Below are positions 1 to 12,584 of a DNA stretch of 64,000 nt, piece by piece; positions within the stretch are counted from its first letter, which is position 1, and every line of letters begins with the position of its first letter. The notes below the pieces were generated by a model. That model was not told the origin of the DNA. It saw only the letters and a list, made by a program, of their open reading frames with translations, and did no database searches. The stretch covers positions 248,001-312,000 of the forward strand of contig JAETXT010000002.1 in assembly GCA_019188255.1 (NCBI GenBank). The letters are read 5' to 3'. The position numbers and the translations under genes are program-made. The stretch comes from Verticillium longisporum. Its lineage: Eukaryota; Ascomycota; Sordariomycetes; Glomerellales; Plectosphaerellaceae.

Positions 1-2565
1 CCCTGGTCCGGTAGGAGAAGGAACAGCGGCAGCGGCAGGAGGCGGCGGCGGCGGCCGGAACCCCGAGGTGCCCTGTGCAGCATGGGAAGTCGGCACTGCG
101 AGCTGTCGCATCGGGGCGCCGTTTGTCTGGTCGCGGCCAGAGCGTCCCTCGACGTCCCTCGACGCCTTGGCGACGCTGTGGTCAATCTCATTCGTGTAGC
201 CGAGGCCGCTGATGCGAAAGTGCTCGTCGCTGACGCAGCGGCGGTACGAATCGGTCAGCTTCTGCGAGTACTTGGCGGCGAGACACACGCGGCCGTTGTC
301 GAGGCCGTGGGGTCCGACCCAGCGACGAGCCATCTCCTCGAGACTCTGGACGAGAGACCAAAAGTCGGATGCCAGGTCTTCGCGGGTCGTGTAGCGCCAC
401 TTGGACAGCAGCACCTTGGCGGCGACGTAAAGGCAAAACGCAAACGCGCTCGAGACGGGCACCGTGGGCGGCGCGTTCTTGAGGTAGTTCTGCGTAATGG
501 TGGCAATCTCCATGGCGGCCGCCTTGCATGTGTCCTCGCTGAGAATGCTCGGCAGCCGATTGCGAAAGGACCACTCGGGCGGTGGGAAGGCCATGACCTG
601 GTGCAACAGAATCATGGAGGCGTTGTGCGTGACATGGGCCAGCGTCAGGTTCGGATCCATGCGCGAGGACTGCCGCGCCATGTTGGCCTTCCACTTTTGC
701 GGCAGAAACATTTTCCAGTGCACCAGCCGCAGGTCCATCTCTTTGAACCGCGTCAGCCAGCTCGTGAGGTCGCGGTGGTCTCGCATGTTGACCTTTTGCT
801 GCAGGAAGTACGAGTTGACGCGGCTCAGAGACTCGGTGGCCTCGATACTGTAGGCAAAGGCGCCGACCGCCGACATGTCGATGGCCGCCGCTGGTCCCCC
901 GGCCGGTGACGCGCCCGTCTCTGACGGCGTCTGGATCTCTTCGTCCTTGACGTGCGATGACGACGGCGCTACGTAGTGCGACGGGAAGAAGGCGATGGGG
1001 TTACCGATTCGGCCGGCTCCCTTGTCCCAGATGCCAAAATACGGCGTCTGCACGGGGTCCTCCTTGCGCCAAATGATGCCGTCGCACGGCAGCCGGCGGT
1101 TGACGTCGTCGGAGGTCAGGCTCGTGTTCCAGCCCATGGTCACGGAGCAGAACCGATCCAGGTTGAAGACGTTCCAGAACACGCGCCGCCTCTCCTCCGT
1201 CTCGGTCCAGTCCTGCGCTGGCGCCAGAGACGCAAATGGCTGGGTCAGCGACAGCCTTTCCATGTCTTCATGCTCGATGGTCAGCTGTAGGTATTCCACG
1301 GTCCGCGTTAGCGATCCGATGAGCGACCAGGCCTGCGACCCTTCTCCATTTCCAATCTGCGTCACTCGTCAGCAGAGGCGTCAATGCATCACGGCCGGTA
1401 CATGGATCATAGCAACCCGCACATACATCGTTGAACGCGACCATGGTCAGTGCCTGCAAGTTCTCCACCGACAAGTCTCTCATGGCCTGTGCAACGATCC
1501 AGTCCCTGACCTGTTCTTGTCTCTCGCGAGACACAGTCAGTGCGACGGCCGAGTCGACGTCCTCGATATATCGCGATGCTACAAGGATCATGGAGTGCAG
1601 GATGACGTGGAGTCGGGGGTGCTCGTCGGGATCCGCGAGGCGGCGACGAAACCGATCCTCGTGGATCATGGGAATCCACGGGTGCACGTGGGCAAAATAG
1701 GCGCGGAGGACGCCGTCCAAGACATCGCCGTCAGGCAGCGAGGGCACGTTGAGACGAATGGGCACTCGAATGTCCTCGCTGCTATCGCCGCGTCGCCTTT
1801 TCGCTCGCGGCTGCGGCGGTCGGCGTTCATCGTGACGTGGCGGCTGCGGTGGAGTGACGTCTGGCCTCTCATTGTTGAAGCGTTGCAGCTCTCTGGCGAA
1901 GAAGGAGAGAATATCATAGGGGTTCCTGTCGCCGTCTGAACGTGACGCACCGCCCACTGGCGGCGCCGCGAGAGAAGCTGGTGCTGGATCACGCTCGGGC
2001 GGTCGTGATGCCTGCTGACTGACGGTGCGTTCGAGGGCATCTAGGGGCGCGGATTGAATGTGAATAATGAGCCCAGACAATCAATGGCAAAGAAAAAAAA
2101 AAACGCGCAGTTCTGATGAAATGGCAATGTTGTCTTACCAAGTCGTCTGTGTAAGTTCTCGATGGCGCCAGCTTTCATGCCGGGCTTGGCCCTCTTGGTC
2201 TCATAGACGCACTCACTTCCTGTGCACACGTACAAGGTGATTAGTGACGAATCACGGCGCATGGCATTGCGAAGGGGGAGGGGGGCCCCAGCAATTGGCA
2301 GATGAGACGAGCTGAGATGAAATGACGATCATCCGAGCGACTCACCCGTCTTGCGACATTGCTGACATGTTGGAACCTCGCGAGAGCATCGAAGCTTGCG
2401 TTTGCGGCAGCAGTTGCAGGCGAGAGCAGCCTCGGATGAGGCGCCGTCGTCAATAGTATTCTCGCTCTGCTGTTGGTCTGGAGAATCAGTGCGCGTGTCC
2501 GTTCCCATGCCCAGACTCATGGCCGATGCCGCGACGCCGGGCCCGGGGCCGATGCCGTTGTCCAT
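1..2565 (-). CDS. Zn2Cys6 fungal transcription factor, 3' end beyond window
   Basis: Nuclear sequence-specific regulator of the Gal4 type; its target pathway cannot be told from sequence. Four exons can be joined in frame: 2565-2346, 2219-2139, 2040-1427 and 1356 to beyond base 1, with introns of 126, 98 and 70 bp. Residues 50-77 hold a perfect binuclear cluster (C50, C53, C60, C67, C70, C77), followed by a basic linker and a short coiled-coil start (LHRRLDALERTV) that spans an intron. A fungal_trans-type middle domain follows: YFAHVHPWIPMIHEDRF, then AFND/IGNGEGSQAWSLIGS across an intron, then RRRVFWNVFNLDRF. The visible protein is about 757 residues and ends in a Pro/Ala-rich stretch at the window edge without a stop. 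The start was chosen because the cluster lies close behind it; a start at 2825 in another frame is not supported. The next gene is divergent, across a 4.5-kb gap. Confidence 0.9.
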
Positions 2566-5500
2566 GTCGCTTCCGGAGGTTCCGCGCCTCGATTGTGCGC
2601 GATGCTTCCCCGGTGAAGATTCCCCGACGACGTTGATGAGTGGGTGAGCGTGGCGTGTAGAGTCGGGGGTTTGGGTTGGCGGTCGCAGGATTCTTTGACC
2701 GGAATCTGAGTTGCATTTGCCCCGAGGACCGAAAGGCTAGCTTGCACGCTGGCTGGCTTGGCTTGGCTTTTTCCGTCTGGTGTCTGCCCACTAGAGACTG
2801 TCTCGCTTGCTACGGTAGCAATCAAGCTTGCTGGATGGTACCTACAGCCAGTCGTTGAGCCAGCACAAGTCAGTCGGTCATATCAGGTCTCGCCAGTGTG
2901 TTATGTCAAGAGCGGTACGAACCCCGCACACACATTCGTCTGGGAGGTTCGGGAGGGGATGGACTACAGGCGCCCGCTGTGTTGCAACACATCACGAGGA
3001 CGCCAGTGGTGGTTGGTGGCCGCGTGGGCGACTTGAAGGCTCGCTCTCTCGCCATCTGTGTTCGGCTCACCGGACGCCCGACATGCCGAAATCAATCGGA
3101 ACACGATCAACCCAGCGCCCAGGACGAGAGGTGATCAATCGTGTTTTAATTCATATTATCTCCTGAGGCCGAAGGATAAGGACCTGCAACTGAACCGTTC
3201 CCCATGTCTCCTGACCCCGGAGCTGCTGGTCAGTACTTTGAGTAGGACATGGAACAAGACCACTCGCCCATTAGCTTTGAGCGCTCGCTGTTCGTCATCC
3301 ATCCGATCGTGTACAGGGGGTTGGGGGGGCGGGGGTATACCTGACGACAACCTACCTCCCTGGAGATTCTCGCGTATACGCAACGTAGCCGACAAGCTCG
3401 CTTGCGATCGCAGTGTGATCTCCCATCACCTCTTACTCCTCTGCCCACTCTTGAGTGACCGTGCTCGTGATGCACCCAGTTCTTGGCCAAGCGTGGAGCT
3501 TGCCCTGGAACTTGTGACCTGGACGGACGTGCTGCTCCCCGTGTGTCTTCCTCCTCCACCTGACATGACAGCACTGATGGCGATGCGCAATGACCAACGG
3601 TTGGCGAGCGGCGCGACGTTGAATCGCCGTTCATTCGCCGTTCTGTTGCTCAGTCGCATGGGACATGATGATCACTACCACGTTAACGCAAACAGAGGCA
3701 CAGGAGGCAAGGGACCGCATTGCGGAGGGGACTTCTCCATCTCCTCTGGCGACGCTATTGAATTGGATGGTTCGTGAGCCGATCGATCCCTGCCGCTTGT
3801 AGATAGCCATCATCTCAAACCCCCTTCCAAGCACGCCTGGGGCTTCACCAAGGGGGTCTTCAGGGCAATAAGAGGAGTCGGTGCCAGCGGGGGAGCACCT
3901 GTCAAGGAGGACAGGGGAGCGATGAGAAATGGGGTTCAGGGGGGGGGCCCAGGGGCTAGTCATGATGCATGGACATGGGAGGGTTCGAGCTGGCAAGGGT
4001 CATGTAACCCCAGAACGCCCGCCGATGCACATGCAAATCACATTTCTCCAGGCAGGTGATGGCTCTCGTGCTGCTGTTACTGCTGGGGCTGGAGCTGGCA
4101 GGCTGTCCATCTCTCGGTGGCTTTTCGTTGTCCCTGTCTGGCCGGCCGCTGCAACCAAGGGCCGCGGACCGATTTGCAGCCACCTGCAAGGCATGCGTCC
4201 TTCATCTGGGCTGAAACTCCGTATTCAATCGACGAGGCCGCCGCCGCTGTTTACCATTGATGAAGCACCTGCCGTTTGTTTACTCGTTTGCCTGCCCGCC
4301 TGCTTGCTTGCATACTGTACTCACAAACCCTGATCAATCGGAGCAGCAGCCGAAGCCCGAAAGGAGAAGGCCGTCAACGGGGCCGAAAACAGGCAAGAGC
4401 CACCATGATGCTTGGCTTGCGGATTGAAGCCCTCGTCGGGTGATTGGGGGCGACCACTCGCGGCCAGTTGCGCGAGTCAAACCTCAAAATAGGGGGGACG
4501 ACTCGCCCTGGCGATGACTGGTTCTTGGAGAAGGTCTGAGAGCGAGTGCGGCTGTCCGAGTGCCTGTTGGCAGCCAATTCTGCCATCCAGTCTTGCCCCC
4601 AGGTTGGATGTCCGTGAGCCCATTTCGCCTGTTCGTCGACAGCTGTCATGAGTCGGACGCAAGAGACAGAGAGCCCATCTGTGAATCGCCCGGCAAACGC
4701 GACAACGACAGTGGCGGCGACAGCAGCTGGTTCCAGTATTTTCTTTTGCTTGTTCCGAATCACCGGGACCTCCATGTATCTCTCTCCCCACCCCAAGCCC
4801 CAAGCTCTACATGGTAAGTCTCCCCCCGAGCCTAGAAGTCCAGGGAAGAAGCCAGTGTGCCTGGCCTGGCCTGGACTGGGACAAACCAGCCGGTGCCGAG
4901 TCCAAGTCGTAGGAGAAAGGCCCAAATGCGGTCTCCCTACGACTCGGCTTGCCACGATCATTTGTTTTTCCGCCCTTCCGTGGGCTCCGCCTGAAAGTTT
5001 ATGATGGGACACTTCGGACAAGGCTTGCGCGAGAATCGCGACGGCGGCTGGCGTGAGGGAGGCATCCTAGTCATTCATCCTTCGTCGATTGACCTCCCAA
5101 TGCCGCCCCTCCGAGGAACCGCGGTACGGAAGCCGCACCCTGTTTCACGCACCCATCGTGTCGTTGACGATGTCTGATGTCGCTAGAAGGAGGACCTGCT
5201 CCATTGGCTGGTCCCTGGACGGTTCCTGAGACACCAAGCGAGTGAAGACTGTGGATGCCCGAGACAGACCCCGCCCAGGGGGCTAGGCATCGTGTGATGG
5301 CCGAGCTTGGTGCCATTCCCAGGCCTAGCTACGTCTGGGTCGTTGTTTGCGCACCAAACACCAGAAGCTATCGAATGCCAGGCCGAACGCCCAAGCTCCC
5401 TAGACCCCCTTCCCTTTTCTGAATGTTCTCGTGGTGAAATGGGAATGGGGAGGGTATTGCCTGGCAAGCATCAATAGATCATTAGAAGTATTCGCAAAAG

Positions 5501-7054
5501 GTCGACTGGCCTGAAATCCATCCACTTCGCACCCCTGCAGGCGGGCCCCGTCATTTCCATCTTTGGTGAGATGGGGGTTTCTGTGCTACATCCCAGTGGC
5601 TGTCCAGCATCTCCGCCCGCGGGACCTCGCTGTCCGCTTTGCCTCTTAGTAGGGACCAGCTGGCTCGCCCTCATTCGACGCCTGCCAAGGCTGCTGGAAC
5701 TGTGCACGAATGATTTTAGCAGGGGTCTTTGCCTTCCTTGCCGATAGTCACCTGCACTTCTTGGTCCCTGTCTATGAAGACAGCAGTCCGCCCATCCTCA
5801 TTACTGAGGGTTTTGCTCTTGAAGGTGCTGAACGAGACCAGCCGATCATTTGGCTTGTCCGGTTTGGGAGAAGAGAAACCAGTCATCTTCAGTCTCACAC
5901 GGCGTTCGCTCGGGCGCTCGTCCGCTCGGGCGCACAGCAAACCAACGCCGTCATGTCCATGGCGTCACGCCTAGCGAGACCCGGCATCGCCAGCTGAAGT
6001 GCCAGCGTCGGAACCGGCTGTTCGCCGCCTCCTACGATGGATGCTTTCCCGACGAAGGGTTCCTCGGCGGGTGGTGGGTCGGCATCGGTGTTGTCCCGCT
6101 TGTCCCATCCTGCTCAAGTTTCCACTTTCACAGACCTTTGCAGGGATCTGCAAAGGCATCGTCCTGCCACCCCTGCCAGCAGGTACAATTGTTCCCACTT
6201 TCTTGCTGCAAGTCAGGCACTTCCCGGCCGGATCTGGTGGGTGATGGGGGCTTATGGAGAGAAACAGGCCAAGGGACACGAGGGAGCAGATTCCCCCCCA
6301 AAAGCGCCCCAATATGTAAGGTTCAGGTTGACCGTCACTGCGAGACGTCAACATGCTGGCAGGACTGCACGTCTTCTTCCCATATCATCGTGCTTGTGCC
6401 GTCTTGGAGATGAACCGCAGGCCACTTGCTTTCCAGCCCGACCCCCCTTTCTCGTTCCTCGCGCCACGTGGATTTGTTGAAGACTACAAACGCAGTGCTG
6501 CTATTCTTGCCTCGCAGAACTGGGTTGCTTTTCCCGGCCCGATCTGATGAGACGGCACTGAGGTGGAGAGCTGAATCGCACCGTGGCTTGCCGGGTGCTT
6601 GTGTTACTCGTTTGCCCCAGTGCTATCCTGTGCGACGCCGCGCCTCTCTGGTTCTGCTCGCCGATCTGCAAGAGAAATGGCCTTGTGAGACATTTCGATT
6701 TCACCGACTCTTCACCCAAGTTACACCCACTTGCCTCTGTCTACGACGTCTGCCTGCGACAGCAACTACTCGCGACAAACACAGCTGAACCTGCCATCGA
6801 ATGGAGGTGGAGTGGTGTGTTCCACGAGATTGGGTAAATCAATAGCCTTTAGGCCCCCGACAGGTTCGACAAGGTAACCCCTCCCACCCCAGACGTACCT
6901 GCTGTTTCTCTGTTATGAGCTTCCAATGCATCAGAGAATCAGTGTTAAGGAGCACCTTTCGCCTCCTCGGCATTCCCCGTCCCAGGCAGCATTGTTGACA
7001 GGAGAACGTAGGGCACTGGAGACACCCAGAAGGACCCAACCCCCGACCGACACA
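2566..7054. other. long intergenic/promoter interval
   Basis: No ORF here shows recognisable domains, splice continuity or one-strand coding bias. The many 60-240-codon frames overlap on both strands, as expected by chance in GC-rich DNA. The interval is the shared upstream region of two divergent genes and is much longer than most intergenic gaps in the housekeeping part of the window. It contains two very G-rich tracts (3316-3335 and 3931-3955) and pyrimidine-rich stretches near 6040-6240. A long 5' UTR, an unannotated ncRNA or an extended promoter are possible but not shown. Confidence 0.5.
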
Positions 7055-9817
7055 ATGGGGAAGACGTCCAAGTTCACATTCCCCATACCGGGAAAGAAAC
7101 AAAAGCCAGGCATTGGGCCCATCGTGTCGGGGCCCATGTCAAAAGCGCAGAAGATTCTGGGCACGGCTGAACTCAACATCGACGCACCGCAGTGGGACGA
7201 CATGTCGAATTCGGGAATCAGCATCTCCATATCCGAAAGCACGGCAACGACGAGCTACTACACTAATGATCGAGCGCTGCAGACAGTCGGCGAAGAGGAG
7301 GAATATGTTGGCAAAGGCCGAAGTAATGCGCGATGGGAATTGGAGTCGGAAACGGTGCCGGCATATCTGCGATCGGGTCGCAACTCGAGATTGCCAGACG
7401 GCGATGGCACTATCCGAGACTTGATGTCGGAAACCTCAAGTCTGAGGAGGCGGCAGTCGAACTCAACCCTTCGTTCATGGTATGACAAGGCCAAGATGCC
7501 TCTGTCCATCTCGCAACAAACATCAGCCTCCGCCATGGCCAAAGGGCTGCCCTCGAAGGCGAGTGCATTGCTGGACGTAGATACCCACGGCAACGTCAGC
7601 TCGACAGCATCAACCACATCAAAATCAAAAAGACCAAGCAGACTAGACCTGTCGCACCTCATGCCTGGCCGACATCGTCGAGAAAGCCAGTACGGGGAGC
7701 CCTCTCCGCGTAGTACGCTCGGACACGATTACGTGACCAAGTCTCCATCAACAACCTCAATTTCGCCTGCAACACCATCGCCAGATCAGCAGAGACACAC
7801 CAAGAGGCTCCTCAGGAAACCAACGAAGGAGCGCCTTGCTGAAATAGTCGTTGCGCAACGGCCGACGACAGGGTCGAGCAGTCATAAAAGCGTGCCCAGT
7901 CACGCATTAAATTCGCCCAGGGACTTGTACGATCACTACGAGCAAGCTACTTTCCGTCAGTTCATGGAATCGCCTGAAGGAGAAGAGGAAAAGATGGATA
8001 TACCAGACTTTCCGCAGGCGCCTGTGGGACCGACACCCCTTAAATCACCATCACATCCACGAAACAGCGTTGCGAATCCTGTCATTAAAGAGCCGCTTAC
8101 CGCAACCCCTGGCTTACACGGGGCAAACAGCAGTGCTGCAGGACAGTGTGCTCGAGCCTTCTCGTCTGTACCGCAGGCGTCAGTCGCTGACAACGACTAC
8201 GCCTCGAGCTTTGCTAGCGTATCGAGCCGTCATACGAAGACGTCAAAAGCGTCAAAGCACACGAATCAGAGTCTTGCGGATTCCGATAGACAGGAGCGAA
8301 GTGTCTTGTCGTTATCTTCTGACTCGGAGGAGGATGACAGTCTTGTTGAAACTGCATCGAGATCAACGCAGTCCGTGTCGAGTTTTGGGCGGGCATCAAG
8401 AGACACGCCAACAAGCCCCACCACCACTTCGAGAAAGTCGATCGCATCTCGTGGTGAGTCTGTAGCCAGTGGGTCAGAGAAGAAGACTGGCAAGCGTGCG
8501 AGCTTTGCTTTGACGCCAACGTACCTTACCATTCCCACTTCTTCACCAGCAGCAAAACCTGCGTCTGTCAATCTGAGGACCAGCTCACTGCACAGAGGCA
8601 ACCTACAACAACAACAACACTTGCAGCGTTCACCCTCTAGCCGAGCGTCATCCCGAATCTCTACCATGTCAGCTTCGACGACGAACTCGGATTGGCAAGC
8701 GCAGACTGGTTTCGAGGTGAAGGAAGCGAAGGCTGTCATGGTTCGGCCAGTAGCGTCAACATCCCAATCGTTGGCCAGCGAGCCTCGAAGTTCGCCCGAG
8801 GGGAAGTTGTCCGGGAGGAAAACCTCGATGCGCTCTGGAGAGCAACCAACGCCTCCACTCAGCCCTACATCACTCGACTTCTGCGTAGAGCCTGAGAGCT
8901 CTATTGACGCTAGCAGCAGCCAGAACCCCAGACTCATGGCAGTCACCCGCCAGGAACAGATGCTGCTGGCAGCTCTGCGCTCGAAACGTGCCATGATGCG
9001 AGAGACGCTGATGGCGGAATTTGAAGGCGAAAGCCACCAAGCCCACGGGTTTGGCCACAAGCATACTTCTTCACAGGCAACGATCAAAGGCTCAGCCTAC
9101 CCAGAACCGACGCAGACGCTGCGGCATCAAGGTTCCGGCACGTCGACCGGCACGATAAAGCTGGACAGTCGAGGCTCCGACAGCAAGCGGGAATCCAGCA
9201 ACTCCAGCAAGCAGAACGGGTATCGCCAACGAAGCTCGGGCGGCACCGCAACGAGATCGTCATCATCGCGCAGTGGTTCGGCATCGGCGTCCAAGGCTAG
9301 CAGTCTGAAGAAGGCCAGATTCGCCGGAGACAGCTTGCCCTCTGCGAATGACGACGGGAGGCATGAACGAGTGCTGTTGTATCTTGACAGGCCGAAACGC
9401 AATGTGACCTCGATGGACCTGGCCGAACCGAGCCCTGACTTGAGCGACTTGATGGATTTTGACGGCATAAGCGACGAAGAGGATGAGAAGACGGGCGAAG
9501 ATTACCTTTACTCCCACGAAAGCCGACGTCGGGTGGAGGCCGGACGACTCTCAGCCAGTCGCGCCAGCAGCCAGCGCCGTCGAGCGGGCGAGACAAGTCG
9601 ACCTTCCTCCAGCTCGGCTCCTAGCAAGTCGAAGAGCCCATTGTCACGATCGGAACGGGCCAGCATGGTGGGAGATGTCGAAGAGAACATGGAAGAGAGG
9701 CAAATGATGTCTGCAGCAGCTCTTGATGTGCCCGAAATGGGGAGAAAGAAGGCTGCTCGGCTAAGTGCCGTTGGCCGAGCTGGACCGGAAGTGGGATGGT
9801 GGGGTGACGACGGTTGA
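7055..9817 (+). CDS. Ser-rich fungal conserved protein of unknown function (920 aa)
   Basis: Uninterrupted single-exon ORF. I prefer the ATG at 7055 over the in-frame ATG at 6926, because the protein then opens with MGKTSKFTFPIPGKK, which resembles the start of a conserved family of uncharacterised filamentous-fungal proteins, and because the start is preceded by CACA. Visible features are a basic N-terminus, a motif SKAQKILGTAELNID (about residues 29-43), and long Ser/Thr/Arg/Lys-rich disordered stretches. A compact helical segment, RQEQMLLAALRSKRAMMRE, sits at about residues 630-650 and is the likeliest functional core. Acidic patches (DSEEDD, GISDEEDEKTGED) occur, and the tail is rich in Ser and Arg. 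No catalytic domain, signal peptide or membrane segment is visible. A phosphorylated scaffold or regulator is a guess from composition only. Confidence 0.85.
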   Translation: MGKTSKFTFPIPGKKQKPGIGPIVSGPMSKAQKILGTAELNIDAPQWDDMSNSGISISISESTATTSYYTNDRALQTVGEEEEYVGKGRSNARWELESETVPAYLRSGRNSRLPDGDGTIRDLMSETSSLRRRQSNSTLRSWYDKAKMPLSISQQTSASAMAKGLPSKASALLDVDTHGNVSSTASTTSKSKRPSRLDLSHLMPGRHRRESQYGEPSPRSTLGHDYVTKSPSTTSISPATPSPDQQRHTKRLLRKPTKERLAEIVVAQRPTTGSSSHKSVPSHALNSPRDLYDHYEQATFRQFMESPEGEEEKMDIPDFPQAPVGPTPLKSPSHPRNSVANPVIKEPLTATPGLHGANSSAAGQCARAFSSVPQASVADNDYASSFASVSSRHTKTSKASKHTNQSLADSDRQERSVLSLSSDSEEDDSLVETASRSTQSVSSFGRASRDTPTSPTTTSRKSIASRGESVASGSEKKTGKRASFALTPTYLTIPTSSPAAKPASVNLRTSSLHRGNLQQQQHLQRSPSSRASSRISTMSASTTNSDWQAQTGFEVKEAKAVMVRPVASTSQSLASEPRSSPEGKLSGRKTSMRSGEQPTPPLSPTSLDFCVEPESSIDASSSQNPRLMAVTRQEQMLLAALRSKRAMMRETLMAEFEGESHQAHGFGHKHTSSQATIKGSAYPEPTQTLRHQGSGTSTGTIKLDSRGSDSKRESSNSSKQNGYRQRSSGGTATRSSSSRSGSASASKASSLKKARFAGDSLPSANDDGRHERVLLYLDRPKRNVTSMDLAEPSPDLSDLMDFDGISDEEDEKTGEDYLYSHESRRRVEAGRLSASRASSQRRRAGETSRPSSSSAPSKSKSPLSRSERASMVGDVEENMEERQMMSAAALDVPEMGRKKAARLSAVGRAGPEVGWWGDDG

Positions 9818-10626
9818 GGAGTGGACTCGTGTGATTGAGCAACTTCTTTGATACCCCTGGTCAGAACCTTTATTTTTCTTTGTCAGAATTCGATATGGCC
9901 CCTCGTAGCTTGTTGTCTCGAGCCGAACAAAAGTGGCGGCAGACGAACGGGAGGGATTAATGGCGAAAGCGAAGGCGAGAGTCGTTTTGCATCGTTTTGG
10001 AAGGATATGACGAACTTCATACGACGGCGTTCATGTACAACACAACAAATTTCCTAGAAGTCATCATCAGCAGTATTGTAATGGCGGAAGAATCGGGGAT
10101 ACGCAGCTAAGAGGGGGATGTCTGAGGGAATACCGAAGGGCAGGATGAGGGGAGAAGAGAAGACGACGTGGAGACTGAAGATGTTTAAGTATCTCCTCCG
10201 TAATGGAAACAGGACATTATGGAGGAAGGAGACAGAGGAACCATTAGACGGCAGCAACATTCTTGCGGACTTCCTTCTTCGTATCGTGCAGGCCGCTGAT
10301 ACGTTGCGTACCTATGTCATCGAGCACCTTGTGGGGGCTGTCTAGCAAGCGCGCAGCCCCTCGAGCCACGGATATCGCTATGCACTGAGCGAACCCTCAT
10401 CAGCTTGGTCGAATAAATAAGCGAGACAGTGATGGGCTTGTCGAATGGCAGAGCAAATCGATGGGCGCGATGCCCGTATTGTATGAGTAAAGGGTACCTA
10501 GTAATGTACAACACATTGATACAATTCAAAACTGAGACTGCCGCCCAGCTTTCCCATTCTTTTCGGTCGCTCCAAACGCCCATCTGTGCGCTGACTGAAG
10601 ACCACGATCACCACGCAACACTTCAC
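9818..10626. other. convergent intergenic region
   Basis: This gap separates two convergent genes and holds both 3' UTRs. It is A/T-richer than its neighbours, and no coding frame is convincing. I see nothing else in it. Confidence 0.5.
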
Positions 10627-11852
10627 TTAGCTCCTGTTGGCCGCCTTGTCGAAGCTGTCGAGAACCGTGTTCTTCAGGTTTCTTGGCGCATCAGCCTCGG
10701 CCTCCCCGTCATTCTCGTTGGCGATAATCTGTCTTGCCACTGTCCTCGCTTGAGTCTGACTGATCTTGCCGTAGACGCTGAGGCCTGTGGCAATCATGCT
10801 ACCAATGTCGCCCACGTTGCCCGGCACCACAACCGCCGTGCTCTCCTTGGCCAGCTTGCCAAAGGCATCCACGTACTTCTCCGCCACGGACAGGCTGACA
10901 GCACCTTGCGCAGCCTCCTCGCCTTCGGCGATGCTCTTCGCGACGGCTTCGATACCCGCCGCCGTGGCCTTGGCCTTCATGAAGATGGCCTCGGCCTCAC
11001 CGGACGCGCGGTTGATCTGCTCGGCCTTCAGAGCCCCGGAGGCGAGGATCACGCTCTGCTTCTTACCCTCGGCAATGTTGATGGCCGACTGCCTCTGGCC
11101 CTCGGAGTCGAGAATTTCGGCACGCTTCGAGCGCTCGGCTGTCACCTGGCGGTGCATGGCCTCGACGACGCCATCGGGGGCGTGAATGTCGCGAATCTCG
11201 TAACGCAGGCAGGTCACGCCCCACGCCTGAGCAGCCTCGTTGATGGCGGCGGTGATGTTTGTGTTGAGGGCGGCACGCTCCTTGAGGACGTGGTCGAGGG
11301 ACAGCTGGCCAATTTCGGAGCGCATCGTCGTCTGCGCCAGCTGGGAGATGGCGTACTCGGCGTCTTCGACACCGTAGCTGTACGTAGTGAGGTCAGCACG
11401 GGGTCACAAGGAGCTCGCTTGAAACTAGTATGACAGTACCTGGCCTTGTATGCGTCAAAGACGCGTGTGTAGAGCACACCATCGAGGTCGAGCGTGACGT
11501 TGTCGGCCGTGATGGCGCTTTGGCTGGGGATCTCAATGGCGTTTTCCTTCAGCGACTTGACGTATGCGATGCGGTCGATGAAGGGGACCAGTACGGCAAG
11601 ACCGGGGTCCAGGATCCGGTTGAATTTTCCCATGCGCTCAACGATCCATGCTGTTTGTTGCGGTACAAACCGGATGATCGTGTTTGCAGGGAGCGACGGC
11701 TTCTGGAAGTAGGAAGGAACACCGCCAGCCGCAGCGCTGGCGCCGAAGGATGAGGGGATGAGGTTCCTCGAGCTCGTCTGGAAGCTCCTAGACTGGAGCA
11801 AAGCCCGTCGTAGGGGCGGGGTGAGGGCCGCCTTGGTCATTGTCGAGGCCAT
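10627..11852 (-). CDS. stomatin-like protein 2 (mitochondrial SPFH/Band 7)
   Basis: Predicted inner-mitochondrial-membrane scaffold of the SLP2 type. The family organises cardiolipin-rich microdomains and stabilises proteases and respiratory complexes. Two exons, 11852-11440 and 11377-10627, joined over a 62-bp intron (AAGGCCAG/CTACGGT), give 387 aa. The N-terminus MASTMTKAALTPPLRRALL is basic, Ser/Thr-rich and free of acidic residues, as in a matrix-targeting presequence. The Band 7 domain follows: RFVPQQTAWIVERMGKF, LDPGLAVLVPFIDRI, SYGVEDAEYAISQLAQTT and WGVTCLRYEIRDI. Next comes the Ala/Glu-rich coiled coil (ERSKRAEILDSEGQRQS, then GEAEAIFMKAKATAAG). An in-frame upstream ATG at 12002 was rejected, since it would bury the presequence behind unrelated residues. 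Length and domain order fit the family. Confidence 0.93.
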
Positions 11853-12584
11853 CTTTGTTGCATTGGTGGTCGCAAAGCTGAGGGTGTCAGGCAATAGGCA
11901 GCACGCGCAGCGCTTGCTGAGGTGTCGAGAGTGATGACATGGGAAAAACTGGGGTCGCAGCTCCAGCTGCTTGGCGGATTTACCGATAATTTGCCGATAC
12001 ACCGATGGACATAGCTCTGCCTAGACCGAATTGTTCTCCATGGAACCATGGGGTTACCTTTTTGACAGTACAAATTTTGAAACCGGGGCATTCCATATCA
12101 AGGACGAAGCGCGGGTCACGGAGCGCAAAGCAGGCCAGTCCACATTGCTTATAATGCATCAGGAAGCAGCCTGCTTTTTAGGTTGAGCCAGGCCAGCACC
12201 CGACCCTACTCATACCTGTGGCGAGACAGCTAAAAAGACTCAATTTTCTCGAGCTTCTCTTGACGTAGGAGAGCCTCCAGACGCTGCCGACTTAAATATT
12301 GTGGATGGCGTTGCATGTCCTAGTGACGCCTGCTCCGATCCCCCTCAGTGGAACAGATTTGTCAACGATCCTGCCAGTAATTGGGCTGGAGTCATACCGA
12401 TACTACTCGTGAAGTCACTGGGAAAGGAGGCAAAGTTGGTCAGGGGGCGGAAATCAACGTTTTCTCGGCCTCAAGCCCAAGGAATCGAGCGGCGGAGCCT
12501 GGCCAACAGGCAAAAGGTATATCAACTCATGATCATTGATTCGTCGTCTCCTGTCATAACACGCCTGACTCTGTATTCCACGCG
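11853..12584. other. upstream region of the stomatin-like gene
   Basis: This 732-bp gap separates two minus-strand genes and must contain the promoter of the stomatin-like gene and the 3' UTR of the UEV gene. No coding frame or RNA gene is supported. Confidence 0.4.

Noticed and set aside
3058..3777. 239-codon ORF in the first long intergenic region
   Set aside because: Composition is random-like and the frame crosses the G-rich tract. No homology is recognised.
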